Shown here piece after piece: positions 8,241 through 17,086 of a DNA stretch of 64,000 nt. A program made the position numbers and the translations under genes. Source of the stretch: Streptomyces gilvus (GTDB taxonomy: Bacteria; Actinomycetota; Actinomycetes; Streptomycetales; Streptomycetaceae); NCBI RefSeq assembly GCF_022513565.1, contig NZ_JAKWBE010000004.1, forward strand, positions 1-64,000, given 5' to 3'. Below the pieces are notes generated by a model. The model ran no database searches. It was not told where the DNA came from and was given only the letters and a program-made list of their open reading frames with translations. Position 1 is the first letter of the stretch. Each line of letters opens with the position of its first letter.

Positions 8241-9163
8241 GGTGCTGCCTCCTGCTTGTTGCGGCGGTTCGCGGCCCGTAGGAACCCGAAGGACAGGACC
8301 AGCGTGGCGATGGCGATGAGTGTCGCCTCGGCCGCCGCCGAGTAGATGTCCCCCTTGCCGAAGGCGTCGACGTACACCTTCATCAGCGGACTCCAGGTCG
8401 TACTGACCGAGTTGGTGAGGGGCTTGAGGGTGGTCGGCTCGTTGAAGACCTGCAGCGTCGCGATGATCGAGAAGAAGAAGGTCAGCACCAGCGACGGCGC
8501 GACCATCGGGATCTTGATCTTCAGGGCGATCTGCAGCGGGCCGGCGCCGTCCAGCTTCGCCGCCTCGTAGACCTCGGCCGGGATGGACCTGAGCGAGGTG
8601 TAGATGACGATCATGTTGAAGCCGGTGCCGCCCCAGACCGCGATGTTGGACAGGGCCAGATACAGCGCCCCGCCGTTCAGCAGGTCGGGCTGCGGCAGGT
8701 TCAGCTTGTCGAGTATGTAGTAGAAGGGGCTGACGGACGGCAGGTACAGAAAGCCCCACAGCAGCGCGGCCACCACGCCGGGGATGGCGTACGGCAGGAA
8801 GATCGCGAGCCGGGTGAACGGGGCGAGGCGGACCCGCTCGGTGTCGAGCATCAGGGCGAACAGGAGGGCGAGGCCGAGCATCACCGGGACGACGATGCAG
8901 CCGTAGCCGAGGACGCGCAGCGCACCGTGGTAGAACTCGTTGTCGGTGAGGGCGTCCTTGTAGTTCTCCAGTCCGGCCCAGACCTCCTTGCGGGCGCCCA
9001 CGCCCAGGCCGAGGCCTGAGACGTGCACCTTGCGGAAGCTGAGCCAGATCGCGTACCCGATGGGCAGCACGAAGAACAGGGCGAAGAGGGTGGCGGCGGG
9101 GAGGAGGAAGGCGTACGGGGCCCCCTTGACCCCGTACGACTTCCGGTGTGCGGGGCTGGTCAC
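8237..9163 (-). CDS. ABC sugar importer permease, MalF type
   Basis: A 308-residue inner-membrane permease, partner of the MalG-type subunit. After a short cytoplasmic N-terminus come hydrophobic segments starting YAFLLPAATLFALFFVLPIG. The EAA loop is EVYEAAKLDGAGPLQIALKIKIP near residues 193-214. The ATG at 9163 overlaps the stop of the binding-protein gene (ATGA), and its own stop overlaps the next permease. It forms the translocation pore with its partner and probably recruits a shared ATPase. Confidence 0.9.
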   Translation of the reverse strand: MTSPAHRKSYGVKGAPYAFLLPAATLFALFFVLPIGYAIWLSFRKVHVSGLGLGVGARKEVWAGLENYKDALTDNEFYHGALRVLGYGCIVVPVMLGLALLFALMLDTERVRLAPFTRLAIFLPYAIPGVVAALLWGFLYLPSVSPFYYILDKLNLPQPDLLNGGALYLALSNIAVWGGTGFNMIVIYTSLRSIPAEVYEAAKLDGAGPLQIALKIKIPMVAPSLVLTFFFSIIATLQVFNEPTTLKPLTNSVSTTWSPLMKVYVDAFGKGDIYSAAAEATLIAIATLVLSFGFLRAANRRNKQEAAP

Positions 9164-10476
9164 TGAGAAACCCCGAAGCCCTGCTTCTTCATGTCGGCGA
9201 GCGTGGTGCCCTGCACGGTGTTCAGGGCGGTCACGAAGTCCGACTTGTTCTTGGCGGCGGTGCCGAACGCGTCGTTGAAGGACGTGTAGGCGACGTTCAC
9301 GTTCGGGCCCCAGGCGGAGGCCGCCGTGGCCTTCGCGATCTTGGCGGCCTGGGTGTAGAAGTCCGCCTGGTTGGGGAAGTAGGCCGGCGGGCTGGAGAAG
9401 GCGCCGCTGGTCTGGGCGGAGGTGGAGGCGGGGTAGATCCCGCCCACCTTGGCCATCGTGTCGACCGCGTCAGCGTTCGTGTTCAGCCAGGCCGCGAACT
9501 TCGCGGCCGCCGCCTGGTGCTTGGAGTCGGTGGTGACAGCCGTCGAGGAGCCGCCCCAGCTGCCGGTGACATCGTCGCCCTTGTTCCACTGGGGGAGCGG
9601 GGCCATGGCCCACTTGCCCTTGGTGTCCGGAGCGGCCGTGGTCAGCACGCCCGGCGCCCACACGGCGGAGACCCAGGCGATCTGCTTGCCGGTGTCGAGT
9701 GCCTTGTTCCAGGCCGGGGTGTACATCGGCTGGTTGTCGATGGCGCCCTCCTTGACCAGGCCGCCCCAGAACTTGGCGACCTTCTGGGTGGCCGCGTCGT
9801 TGATGCCGACCTTCCACATGTTGCCGGAGGCGGTCCACCACTTGGCGCCGGCCTGCTGGGCCAGGCCCGCGAAGAGGCCGGCGTCGTTGGCGGAGAACGT
9901 GGTCAGGTCGAGGTTCGGCGCCTTCTTCTTCAGCGCGCGGGCGGTCTGGGCGAACTCGTCCCAGGTGGTGGGGACCGTCAGGCCGTACTTCTTGAAGAGG
10001 TCCGCGCGGTAGTAGAACATCAGCGGGCCGATGTCCTGCGGCACCGCGTACACCGCGTCCGTGCCCAGCGTGACCTGCCCCCAGACGCCGTCGGCGAACT
10101 TGCTCTTGGTGTCGCCGATCTCCTTCGATATGTCGGCGACGGCGCCGTTGCTGACCAGCGTCGGCAGCGCCTGGTACTCGGCCTGCACCAGGTCGGGCCC
10201 GGTCTTCGCCTTGTGCGCGGTGAGGATCTTGGTCACCAGCGTGTCGCCGGACGCCTGCTTCTTGAAGGTGACCGTGATCTGGTCCTTCTTGCCCGGACCC
10301 TTGTTCCACAGGTCGACGACCTTGTCCATGCCGGGCGCCCAGCTCCAGAACGTCAGGTTGACCGGACCGGACTCGGCCTTGCTGTCGTTCGACGAGCCGC
10401 AGGCGGCGAGGGCGGTGGCGCCGAGGGCGACGGCGATGGTGGATGCCACGAGGCGAGTGCGCTTCGTGTTTGGCAT
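9160..10476 (-). CDS. Extracellular sugar-binding lipoprotein of the ABC importer
   Basis: A 438-residue solute-binding protein anchored to the outer face of the membrane. The signal sequence after MPNTKRTRLVAST ends in the lipobox LAAC near residue 25, with Cys the lipidated residue. The mature part has the periplasmic-binding fold of family 1 sugar receptors (NLTFWSWAPGMDKVVDLWN near the start). ATG 10476 has a GGGGAGAG ribosome site; an in-frame start further upstream would bury the signal peptide behind 45 Arg-rich residues. First gene of the import operon, divergent from the GH42 gene. It probably binds galacto-oligosaccharides released by the GH53 enzyme. Confidence 0.9.
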   Translation of the reverse strand: MPNTKRTRLVASTIAVALGATALAACGSSNDSKAESGPVNLTFWSWAPGMDKVVDLWNKGPGKKDQITVTFKKQASGDTLVTKILTAHKAKTGPDLVQAEYQALPTLVSNGAVADISKEIGDTKSKFADGVWGQVTLGTDAVYAVPQDIGPLMFYYRADLFKKYGLTVPTTWDEFAQTARALKKKAPNLDLTTFSANDAGLFAGLAQQAGAKWWTASGNMWKVGINDAATQKVAKFWGGLVKEGAIDNQPMYTPAWNKALDTGKQIAWVSAVWAPGVLTTAAPDTKGKWAMAPLPQWNKGDDVTGSWGGSSTAVTTDSKHQAAAAKFAAWLNTNADAVDTMAKVGGIYPASTSAQTSGAFSSPPAYFPNQADFYTQAAKIAKATAASAWGPNVNVAYTSFNDAFGTAAKNKSDFVTALNTVQGTTLADMKKQGFGVSQ

Positions 10477-10575
10477 GGATCTCTCCCCTGACCTGGGTCC
10501 CCGCCCGTCGCGGGGACCTGCCATGCAGAGACCGGCCGACAAGGTCCTCGTCCTGATGAGGCTCTGTCCCGGCGT

Positions 10576-10591
10576 CTGTGAGCGTTCACAG
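10576..10591. promoter_or_regulatory. LacI-type operator between importer and beta-galactosidase genes
   Basis: CTGTGA-GCGT-TCACAG has 6-bp arms and a near-symmetric CG centre, the form of LacI-family sites. It overlaps the proposed -10 of the importer promoter and lies just upstream of the proposed -35 of the beta-galactosidase promoter, so one bound repressor could block both. Confidence 0.65.
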
Positions 10592-10618
10592 TAGAGAAAC
10601 ATCCCGGACACTTGTCAA
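10588..10618 (-). promoter_or_regulatory. Candidate promoter of the sugar importer operon
   Basis: On the minus strand, TTGACA (10618-10613) is followed after 19 bases by TACTGT (10593-10588), which overlaps the LacI-type palindrome. The spacer is slightly long, so confidence is moderate. Confidence 0.45.
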
Positions 10619-10641
10619 TGGTTGTTGCCGTGCGGTTATCT
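10612..10641 (+). promoter_or_regulatory. Candidate promoter of the beta-galactosidase gene
   Basis: TTGTCA at 10612-10617 and TTATCT at 10636-10641 are separated by 18 bases, leading to the ATG at 10706. The -35 overlaps the -35 of the divergent importer promoter. Confidence 0.4.
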
Positions 10642-10705
10642 TGGGCTCACACCGACACCATCGTGTGTGCACGTTCCCAGGCGATCGATCAAACGGAGAG
10701 AACCC

Positions 10706-12727
10706 ATGCCGGAGACCACCCCCACGGGCCTCACCAGGCTCGCCTTCGGTGGGGACTACAACCCCGAGCAGTGGCCGGAGAGCGTCTGGCGGGAGGACGT
10801 CCGGCTGATGCGGGAGGCCGGCGTCACCATGGTGAGCGTCGGGATCTTCTCCTGGGTGCTGCTCGAGCCCGCACCCGGGGAGTACGACTTCGGCTGGCTG
10901 GACCGGCTCCTGGACCTGCTCCACGAGAGCGGCATCCGCGTCGACCTGGGAACGCCCACCGTCTGCCCGCCCGCCTGGTTCTACCGGGCACACCCCGAGG
11001 CGCTGCCGGTGACGGCCGAGGGGGTGCGCTACGAGTTCGGCTCCCGCGCCGCGATCTGCCACAGCAACGCCGACTACCGGGCGGCGGCGAAGGGCATCAC
11101 CACCAAACTCGCCGAGCGCTACGGCGCTCACCCCGCCCTCGCGATGTGGCACGTGCACAACGAGTACGGCGTCCCCGTCTCCGCCTGCTACTGCGACTCC
11201 TGCGCCGCCCACTTCCGCCGCTGGCTGGCGGCGACGTACCAGACCGCCGAGGCGGTCAACGAGGCCTGGGGCACGGCCTTCTGGGGCCAGAGGTACGCGG
11301 ACTTCGACCAGATCAACCCGCCGCGGGCCACCCCGACGGCCGTCAACCCGACCCAGGCGCTGGACTACAAGCGTTTCGCCGACGCCACCATGCGCGAGAA
11401 CTTCGTGATGGAGCGGGACGTCCTGCACCGCCTCTCGCCGGGCGTCCCGGTCACGACCAACTTCATGACGGCCCTGAGCCAGTGCGACTCGGTCGACTAC
11501 TGGGCCTGGGGCCGTGAGGTCGACATCGTCACCAACGACCACTACCTGATCACCGACGGCCGCCGCACCCACGTCAACCTCGCGATGGCCGCCGACCTCA
11601 CACGCTCGGTCGGGGGCGGCGCGCCCTGGCTGCTGCTGGAGCACTCCCCCTCGGGCATCAACTGGCAGCCCCGCAACCCCGCGAAGGCACCGGGGCAGAT
11701 GGCCCGCAACTCCCTCGCCCACGTGGCGCGGGGCTCCGACGGCGCCATGTTCTTCCAGTGGCGGCAGTCCCGGCGCGGCGCCGAGAAGTTCCACTCGGCG
11801 ATGCTGCCGCACGGCGGCACGGACACGCGGGTATGGCGCGAGGTGGTCGAACTCGGCGCGGCGGTCGACTCGCTGAGCACCCTCCGCGGCACCCGCACCG
11901 AGGCCGACGTGGCGATGGTCTGGGACTGGCAGTCCTGGTGGGCGCAGAACCTCGCCTGGCGGCCCAGCGAGGACCACGACCCGCGCGAGCGCGCCGACGC
12001 CTTCTACGAGGTGCTCTACGACCGCCACCTCACCGTCGACTTCGCCCACCCGGAAGCCGACTTGTCGAGTTATCCCCTTGTCGTCGTGCCCGCCCTGTAC
12101 CTGATGACCCAAGCGGCCGGGAACAACCTCAGGGAGTACGTCGAGAACGGCGGCACCCTCGTCGTGTCGTACTTCTCCGGCATCGTCGACGAGCACGACG
12201 CCGTCCACGAGGGTGCCTACCCGGGCCCGCTGCGGGACGTCCTCGGGCTGACCGTCGAGGAGTTCTCGCCCCTGCTCCAGGGCGAGCGGGTGCACGTCAC
12301 CGGCCCCGACGGCTCGGAACTCGCCGGCGACGTGTGGACGGAGTTCGTGGTGCCGCGCGGCGCCGACACCGTCTGGACGTACGCCGACGGGCTCGCCGCC
12401 GGCCACCCCGCCATCACCCGGCACCGGCTCGGCGAGGGCACCGCCTGGTACGTCTCCACCCGCCTCGGCGCCGAGGGCCTGGACGCGCTGCTCGGCTGGG
12501 CAGCCGAGGACGCGCGCATCGCCCCGCGCGCCGACCTGCCCCGCGACGTCGAAGTCGTGCGCCGCACCGGCGAGTCGGGCACCTACCTGTTCGCGATCAA
12601 CCACACCGGCTCGGACGCCAAGGTGCCGTTGGACGGGCACGGCACCGAGCTGCTGACCGGTGAGCGCGCCGCGGGCCGCCTGGAGGTGCCCGCGGGGGCC
12701 GTTCGGGTCGTCCGACTCGACGGCTGA
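10706..12727 (+). CDS. GH42 beta-galactosidase
   Basis: Retaining beta-galactosidase of glycoside hydrolase family 42, 673 residues, cytosolic (no signal peptide). It hydrolyses terminal beta-galactose from imported oligosaccharides. The TIM barrel starts at LAFGGDYNPEQWP; the acid/base is Glu153 in HVHNEYG and the nucleophile Glu312 in LLLEHSPSG. The zinc cysteines of this family are visible at about 118, 161, 163 and 166 (CYCDSC). The trimerisation and small C-terminal domains follow. ATG 10706 has GGAGAG at 10695-10700, which decides it over an upstream in-frame start. Divergent from the importer under a shared operator. It completes galactan breakdown begun outside by the GH53 enzyme. Confidence 0.93.
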   Translation: MPETTPTGLTRLAFGGDYNPEQWPESVWREDVRLMREAGVTMVSVGIFSWVLLEPAPGEYDFGWLDRLLDLLHESGIRVDLGTPTVCPPAWFYRAHPEALPVTAEGVRYEFGSRAAICHSNADYRAAAKGITTKLAERYGAHPALAMWHVHNEYGVPVSACYCDSCAAHFRRWLAATYQTAEAVNEAWGTAFWGQRYADFDQINPPRATPTAVNPTQALDYKRFADATMRENFVMERDVLHRLSPGVPVTTNFMTALSQCDSVDYWAWGREVDIVTNDHYLITDGRRTHVNLAMAADLTRSVGGGAPWLLLEHSPSGINWQPRNPAKAPGQMARNSLAHVARGSDGAMFFQWRQSRRGAEKFHSAMLPHGGTDTRVWREVVELGAAVDSLSTLRGTRTEADVAMVWDWQSWWAQNLAWRPSEDHDPRERADAFYEVLYDRHLTVDFAHPEADLSSYPLVVVPALYLMTQAAGNNLREYVENGGTLVVSYFSGIVDEHDAVHEGAYPGPLRDVLGLTVEEFSPLLQGERVHVTGPDGSELAGDVWTEFVVPRGADTVWTYADGLAAGHPAITRHRLGEGTAWYVSTRLGAEGLDALLGWAAEDARIAPRADLPRDVEVVRRTGESGTYLFAINHTGSDAKVPLDGHGTELLTGERAAGRLEVPAGAVRVVRLDG

Positions 12728-12734
12728 GTCGACT

Positions 12735-12776
12735 CCCCTCCGCCCGCGAGTGCCACGAGAGCCGTGGGCGGAGGGG
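12735..12776 (+). terminator. Long hairpin between GH42 and GH53 genes
   Basis: Arms 12735-12745 and 12766-12776 (CCCCTCCGCCC with GGGCGGAGGGG) are an 11-bp perfect stem that extends two more pairs with a wobble. It starts eight bases after the GH42 stop with no T-run. It could terminate or attenuate readthrough into the GH53 gene, setting the ratio of intracellular to secreted enzyme. Confidence 0.5.
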
Positions 12777-12873
12777 CTCTCCCTCCGGGTGCCACCGGAA
12801 GGAACCCCATCGGGGAAACCCCCACTGGAGGGGACGCCCCATCCCCATCACGTCGAAGGGACGACGGACGACG

Positions 12874-14433
12874 ATGTTCCATCCCAGACGCACACTACGG
12901 GCCCTGCTGCTGCCGCTCGTGGCCGGGCTCGCCCTCATCGCCCTGCCCGCCACCGCCGCGCACGCCGCGAGCACGCTGACCAACGGCGGCTTCGAGTCCG
13001 ACGGCGCGGGCGTGGCCACCCCGGCCGGCTGGTCCGAGTACGGGGACACCGGCGCCTCGTACACCGAGTCCGGAGGCCACAGCGGCGGTTACCGCCTGTC
13101 CCACTACTCGTCCTCCGCCTACAAGGTGGAGACGTACCAGTACCTGTCGGGGCTGACCAACGGCAGCTACACGCTGACCGCCTGGGTCCGCTCCAGCGGC
13201 GGGCAGAACGCCGCCTACATAGCGCTGAAGAACTGCGGCAGTGCGGAGCAGCGCACGGACCTGCCGGTGTCCACCAGCAGCTGGGTCCGCATCGTCACGT
13301 CGGTCAAGGTGACCAACAACCAGTGCACCGTCAGCATCAACAGTGACGCGAACGCGGGCAACTGGATCAATGTTGACGACCTGACCTTCGCATCCGGATC
13401 GACCGGCCTGTCGATCAAGGGCGCCGACATCTCCTCCCTCGCCAAGAGCGAGGCCCTCGGCGGCGTCTACAGGACCAGCTCCGGCACCGCCGGCGACGCG
13501 GTCACCATCCTGAAGAACGCCGGCATGAACTACGCCCGCCTGAAGGTGTGGGTCAACCCGGCCGACGGATACAACAACAAGACCCGCGTCCTGGCCATGG
13601 CCAAGCGCGTCAAGGCCGCCGGCATGAAGCTGCTGATCGACTTCCACTACTCGGACACCTGGGCCGACCCCGGCAAGCAGACCAAGCCCGCCGCCTGGTC
13701 CGGCCACAGCTACAGCCAGCTGAAGACCGACGTCTACAACCACACCTACGACGTGCTGAACGCGCTCAAGGCGCAGGGCACCACGGCCGACATGGTGCAG
13801 ATCGGCAACGAGATCAACGGCGGCATGCTGTGGTCCGAGGGCTCCACCGACAACTGGTCGCAGCTCGCCGGCCTGATCAACTCCGGCTACCGCGCGGTCA
13901 AGGCGGTCTCCACCGGCACGCAGGTCGCGCTGCACCTGGCCAACGCCGGTGACGACGCCACGGTCCGCTGGTGGTTCGACAACGCCAGGACCTACGGCAT
14001 CAACTACGACGTGATCGGCCTGTCCTACTACGGCTACTGGCACGGCTCGCTCGCCGCCGCGCAGACCACCCTCGACGACGTGGTCTCCCGCTACGGCAAG
14101 CCGGTCTTCGTCGCCGAGACCGCCTACCCCTTCACCCTGGCCCAGGACGACTCGCTGGAGAACCAGATCGACACCAGCGGTGAACTGGTCACCGGCTACC
14201 CGGCCACCCAGGCGGGCCAGCTGGCGTGGATGAACGCGGTCGCCAACATCGTGGAGGCGGTCCCGAACAACAAGGGACTCGGCGTCTTCTACTGGGAGGC
14301 GACCTGGACGGCGGTCACCGGCAACGGCTGGGACCCGACCGACCCCACCTCCGGCAACGGCTGGGAGAACCAGGCGCTCTTCGACTACAACGACAGGGCC
14401 ACATCGGCCATGAGCTGGTTCAGCCACCGCTGA
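12874..14433 (+). CDS. Secreted GH53 endo-beta-1,4-galactanase with N-terminal carbohydrate-binding domain
   Basis: Extracellular enzyme that cuts beta-1,4-galactan or type I arabinogalactan, 519 residues. The signal peptide runs to about ATAAHAA (residue 32). Residues 33-175 form a beta-sandwich typical of carbohydrate-binding modules (TLTNGGFESDG through INVDDLTF). The GH53 barrel starts at LSIKGADISS; the acid/base is Glu313 in QIGNEINGG and the nucleophile Glu415 in VAETAYP. A GAAGGG ribosome site lies 13 bases before the ATG. It supplies oligosaccharides to the importer and GH42 enzyme upstream. Confidence 0.93.
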   Translation: MFHPRRTLRALLLPLVAGLALIALPATAAHAASTLTNGGFESDGAGVATPAGWSEYGDTGASYTESGGHSGGYRLSHYSSSAYKVETYQYLSGLTNGSYTLTAWVRSSGGQNAAYIALKNCGSAEQRTDLPVSTSSWVRIVTSVKVTNNQCTVSINSDANAGNWINVDDLTFASGSTGLSIKGADISSLAKSEALGGVYRTSSGTAGDAVTILKNAGMNYARLKVWVNPADGYNNKTRVLAMAKRVKAAGMKLLIDFHYSDTWADPGKQTKPAAWSGHSYSQLKTDVYNHTYDVLNALKAQGTTADMVQIGNEINGGMLWSEGSTDNWSQLAGLINSGYRAVKAVSTGTQVALHLANAGDDATVRWWFDNARTYGINYDVIGLSYYGYWHGSLAAAQTTLDDVVSRYGKPVFVAETAYPFTLAQDDSLENQIDTSGELVTGYPATQAGQLAWMNAVANIVEAVPNNKGLGVFYWEATWTAVTGNGWDPTDPTSGNGWENQALFDYNDRATSAMSWFSHR

Positions 14434-14444
14434 ACCGACGAGCC

Positions 14445-14478
14445 GAGGGCCCGGTCGCAGGGGAGCGGCCGGGCCCTC
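14445..14478 (+). terminator. Terminator after the galactanase gene
   Basis: GAGGGCCCGG and CCGGGCCCTC form a 10-bp stem with a 14-base loop, 12 bases after the GH53 stop and just before the stop of the converging YihY gene. It can serve both directions. Confidence 0.7.
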
Positions 14479-14490
14479 ACCCTGTCCCGC

Positions 14491-15318
14491 TCAGTTCCTG
14501 CGGGGCAGGTACTCACCGTGCTCCTCCTCCTCGTCCTCCTCCTCGGGCTCGTCCGTGTACCCGAACCGCTCGCACACCAGCCGCCCCACCAGTGCGCCGC
14601 CGTACACGACGAAGCCGACCCCGACCAGCCAGGACTCCACGACCAGGATGGCGCCCATCGGGCCGTAGCTGACCGCGTTGGTGACCAGCAGCGGGGTGAA
14701 CACCAGGTAGGAGAACCACCGCAGGCCCACCAGGCCCGCCATCGTGGCGACGGCGCCGGGAAGCAGATGGCGCCAGCGCACCTGGCGGTGGAGCAGGAAG
14801 TGCGGGCTCCACCAGAAGAACAGCAACCCGATGGCCACGCTGAGCACGATGCGCGGCGGTCCCTGCAGCACGTTCCGGGTCCGCACCTGCGCGTACACGT
14901 ACATCATCAGCACGACCAGCCAGACCACCTGCTGCCAGAGCCGGTGCCAGGGGCCGGCGTACGGCTTCCAGATCCGCTCGTAGCCGCTCTGCACGCTGGA
15001 GGCGAAGGACAGGCCGAACAGCGCCAGCAGCGCCACGCTCCAGGCGCTGGTCGTGCTGATGACCCGCTTGGGCGGGCCGAAGACGCTGGTCAGCGCGTGG
15101 GCTGAGCGGCCGGACAGGTCCATGCCGTCCACCAGCCACAGCGCGAACCCGCCGTGCCCCAGTGGGTCGGCCGCCGCGACCACGATCAGCAGCGGAGCGA
15201 GCGTGACCAGGGCCAGGGTCGCGAACCCCATGGCCCGGTGCAGCAACTCCAGCTCCTTGCCCCGCCGGTGCAGTTCGGCAAGCCCCAGCTGATGCCACCA
15301 GGCGGCCGACCGTGACAT
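14491..15318 (-). CDS. YihY/BrkB-family inner membrane protein
   Basis: A 275-residue polytopic protein of the YihY/virulence-factor BrkB family, formerly mislabelled ribonuclease BN. About six hydrophobic segments are visible, including AMGFATLALVTLAPLLIVVAAA and IVLSVAIGLLFFWWSPHFLL. The cytoplasmic tail is strongly acidic (EPEEEDEEEEHGEYLP). The ATG at 15318 has AGAAGGGG eight bases upstream. It is convergent with the galactanase gene and divergent from the SMP-30-like gene. Molecular function is not established for the family. Confidence 0.8.
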   Translation of the reverse strand: MSRSAAWWHQLGLAELHRRGKELELLHRAMGFATLALVTLAPLLIVVAAADPLGHGGFALWLVDGMDLSGRSAHALTSVFGPPKRVISTTSAWSVALLALFGLSFASSVQSGYERIWKPYAGPWHRLWQQVVWLVVLMMYVYAQVRTRNVLQGPPRIVLSVAIGLLFFWWSPHFLLHRQVRWRHLLPGAVATMAGLVGLRWFSYLVFTPLLVTNAVSYGPMGAILVVESWLVGVGFVVYGGALVGRLVCERFGYTDEPEEEDEEEEHGEYLPRRN

Positions 15319-15498
15319 GGGGACCACCCCTTCTGGTTTGCGGTACACCGTTAGGCGCATGGTCCGGTGGGGACACTGGGGGCGATGTCCAGAGTGGCCC
15401 CGAAACCCCGGAGGTAAACCTGAACGGGTGACGCGGTACCCGGTGTGCCGTCGTCCGCATGGCAGCGTGAACCGTCCGACCTCCTCGAGGAGCTTTCC

Positions 15499-16461
15499 AT
15501 GGAGCGTGCCACCGAACTCGTCCCGCTGCGGTACGTCGCCATCGGCGGCCGGGGCCCCGAGGACGTCGTCGCCGACGCCCGCGGCCGGGTGCTGACCGGA
15601 GTGGAGGACGGCCGCATCCTGCGCGTCGACGGTCTCACCGGGCCCGGGCCGGCCCGCGTGGAGGTGCTCGCCGAGACCGGGGGCCGCCCTCTCGGCCTCG
15701 AACTCCTCCCCGACGACGTCCTGTTGGTGTGCGACGCCGAGCTGGGGCTGCTGCGGGTCGATCTGCGCGAGGGCATCGTCCGTATCCTCGCCGACTCGGT
15801 GGCGGGGGAGCGGCTGCGGTTCTGCAGCAACGTGGTGGCCCTGTCCGACGGCAGCGTCTGCTTCACCGTCTCCAGCCGCCGCTACCCGCTGCAGCAGTGG
15901 ATCGGCGACATCGTCGAACACACCGGCACCGGCCGCCTGCTGCGCCTGGCGCCCGGCAGCGAGAGCCCCGAAGTGCTGCTGGAGGGGCTGCAGTTCGCCA
16001 ACGGGCTGGCGCTGAGCGCCGACGAGTCCTTCCTGGTCGTCGCCGAGACCGGCGCCCGCCGCCTCACCCGCTACTGGCTCACCGGTGCGCGGGCCGGACA
16101 CGGCGAGCCCTTCACCGAGAACCTGCCCGGCATGCCCGACAACATCTGGCGCGCCGCTCCCGACGGACCGATCTGGGTCTCCCTGGCCGGTCCCCGCGTC
16201 CCCCCGCTCGACCTGCTGCACCGCGCCGCCCCGGCCGTGCGCGGCGCCGCCGCCCGCGTCGCGGTGCACGCGCCCTACCGGCCCACCGGCGCCGTCGGCG
16301 TCCTCGCGGTCGACGACGAGGGCGGGATCGTGCACCATCTCGCCCGCCGCCGCTCCGGCTACCGCTTCGTCACCAGCGTCTGCGAGGCCGGCGGGCACCT
16401 CGTCCTGGGCAGCCTGTGGGAGCGGGGCCTGGCGGTGTGCGAGCGACCGGCCCCGAAATGA
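15499..16461 (+). CDS. SMP-30/gluconolactonase/strictosidine-synthase-like beta-propeller
   Basis: A 320-residue six-bladed beta-propeller without a signal peptide. Visible blade motifs include PEDVVADARGRVLTGVEDGRI, GRPLGLELLPDDVLLVCDAELGL, FANGLALSADESFLVVAETG and MPDNIWRAAPDGPIWVSLAG. Family members are lactonases or strictosidine-synthase-like proteins with metal-dependent hydrolytic activity. ATG 15499 is preceded by GAGGAG; an upstream start at 15445 lacks such a site. It stands alone between YihY and the fluoride locus, so context gives no substrate. Confidence 0.75.
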   Translation: MERATELVPLRYVAIGGRGPEDVVADARGRVLTGVEDGRILRVDGLTGPGPARVEVLAETGGRPLGLELLPDDVLLVCDAELGLLRVDLREGIVRILADSVAGERLRFCSNVVALSDGSVCFTVSSRRYPLQQWIGDIVEHTGTGRLLRLAPGSESPEVLLEGLQFANGLALSADESFLVVAETGARRLTRYWLTGARAGHGEPFTENLPGMPDNIWRAAPDGPIWVSLAGPRVPPLDLLHRAAPAVRGAAARVAVHAPYRPTGAVGVLAVDDEGGIVHHLARRRSGYRFVTSVCEAGGHLVLGSLWERGLAVCERPAPK

Positions 16462-16514
16462 CCTCGGCGCGGCCCGGGCGCTACCCTGTAGCCCGGCCGC
16501 GACCCCTCGCGGCG

Positions 16515-16627
16515 CGGCGGTGGGGCCCGCCGTACCCGAACCGCGGCTGGTGCCGCCAACGGTCCCTACTTGCGAAGGAGCGGCGCCCGCACGCCCGGGC
16601 CCCGGCGAGTAGGAGACGTACGACATG
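16515..16627 (+). promoter_or_regulatory. Fluoride riboswitch (crcB motif) with translational expression platform
   Basis: The aptamer occupies about 16515-16569. P1 is CGGC/GCCG (16515-16518 with 16529-16532) closing a 10-base loop GGUGGGGCCC, the loop length of the crystallised aptamer. A second hairpin GCGGC-UGGU-GCCGC (16543-16556) follows. GGGGCC in the first loop (16522-16527) can pair with GGUCCC (16561-16566) to make the required pseudoknot. The 3' signature CCCUAC is present, and the conserved A-U long-range pair is replaced by G-C. CCUACU (16565-16570) is complementary to AGUAGG (16608-16613), which overlaps the crcB Shine-Dalgarno AGGAG. Without fluoride that pairing would block translation; with fluoride the pseudoknot would free it. 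Confidence 0.8.
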
Positions 16628-17086
16628 ACAGCCCCGGAAGCCGAGAGCCTGCGCGCCCGCCCCCGCACCCAGCGACCGGCCGCCTGGCGTGCCCAGGTGC
16701 CCGTCGTCGCGGTGGTCGCGCTGGGCGGCGCGATCGGCGCCACCGGCCGGTACGCGCTGTCCCTGTGGTGGCCGACCCGGCCCGGCGGCTTCCCGTGGGC
16801 GACCTTCGTGACCAACGTCGTCGGCTGCGCCGTGATCGGTGTGTTCATGGTCGTCATCACCGACGTGTGGGCGGCGCACCGCCTGGTGCGCCCCTTCTTC
16901 GGCACCGGCGTGCTCGGCGGCTTCACCACCTTCTCGACCTACGCCGTCGACATCCAGAAACTGGTCGACGCCGGCCATCCCCGCACCGGACTGGCCTATC
17001 TCGCCGCGACCCTGCTCGCGGCCCTCACGGCGGTGTGGCTCGCGGTGGCCGCGGCCCGCCGCGTCCTGAAGTGGAGGCAGCCATGA
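16625..17086 (+). CDS. crcB: Fluoride channel CrcB/Fluc, first subunit
   Basis: Small inner-membrane fluoride exporter channel of 153 residues with four expected helices after a 25-residue Arg-rich cytoplasmic leader. Signature motifs are [26 protein letters not shown] and [14 protein letters not shown], which carry the polar track, central sodium site and Phe-box residues of Fluc channels. ATG 16625 has AGGAG at 16611-16615. It is first in an operon under the fluoride riboswitch and overlaps the DUF190 gene (ATGA). A second Fluc subunit follows, so a heterodimer is likely. Confidence 0.95.
   Translation: MTAPEAESLRARPRTQRPAAWRAQVPVVAVVALGGAIGATGRYALSLWWPTRPGGFPWATFVTNVVGCAVIGVFMVVITDVWAAHRLVRPFFGTGVLGGFTTFSTYAVDIQKLVDAGHPRTGLAYLAATLLAALTAVWLAVAAARRVLKWRQP

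Noticed and set aside
10586..12640. Long open frame on the minus strand opposite the GH42 gene
   Set aside because: It mirrors the codon pattern of the GH42 gene, has His/Val/Gly-rich low-complexity translation and no domain; typical antisense shadow in high-GC DNA.
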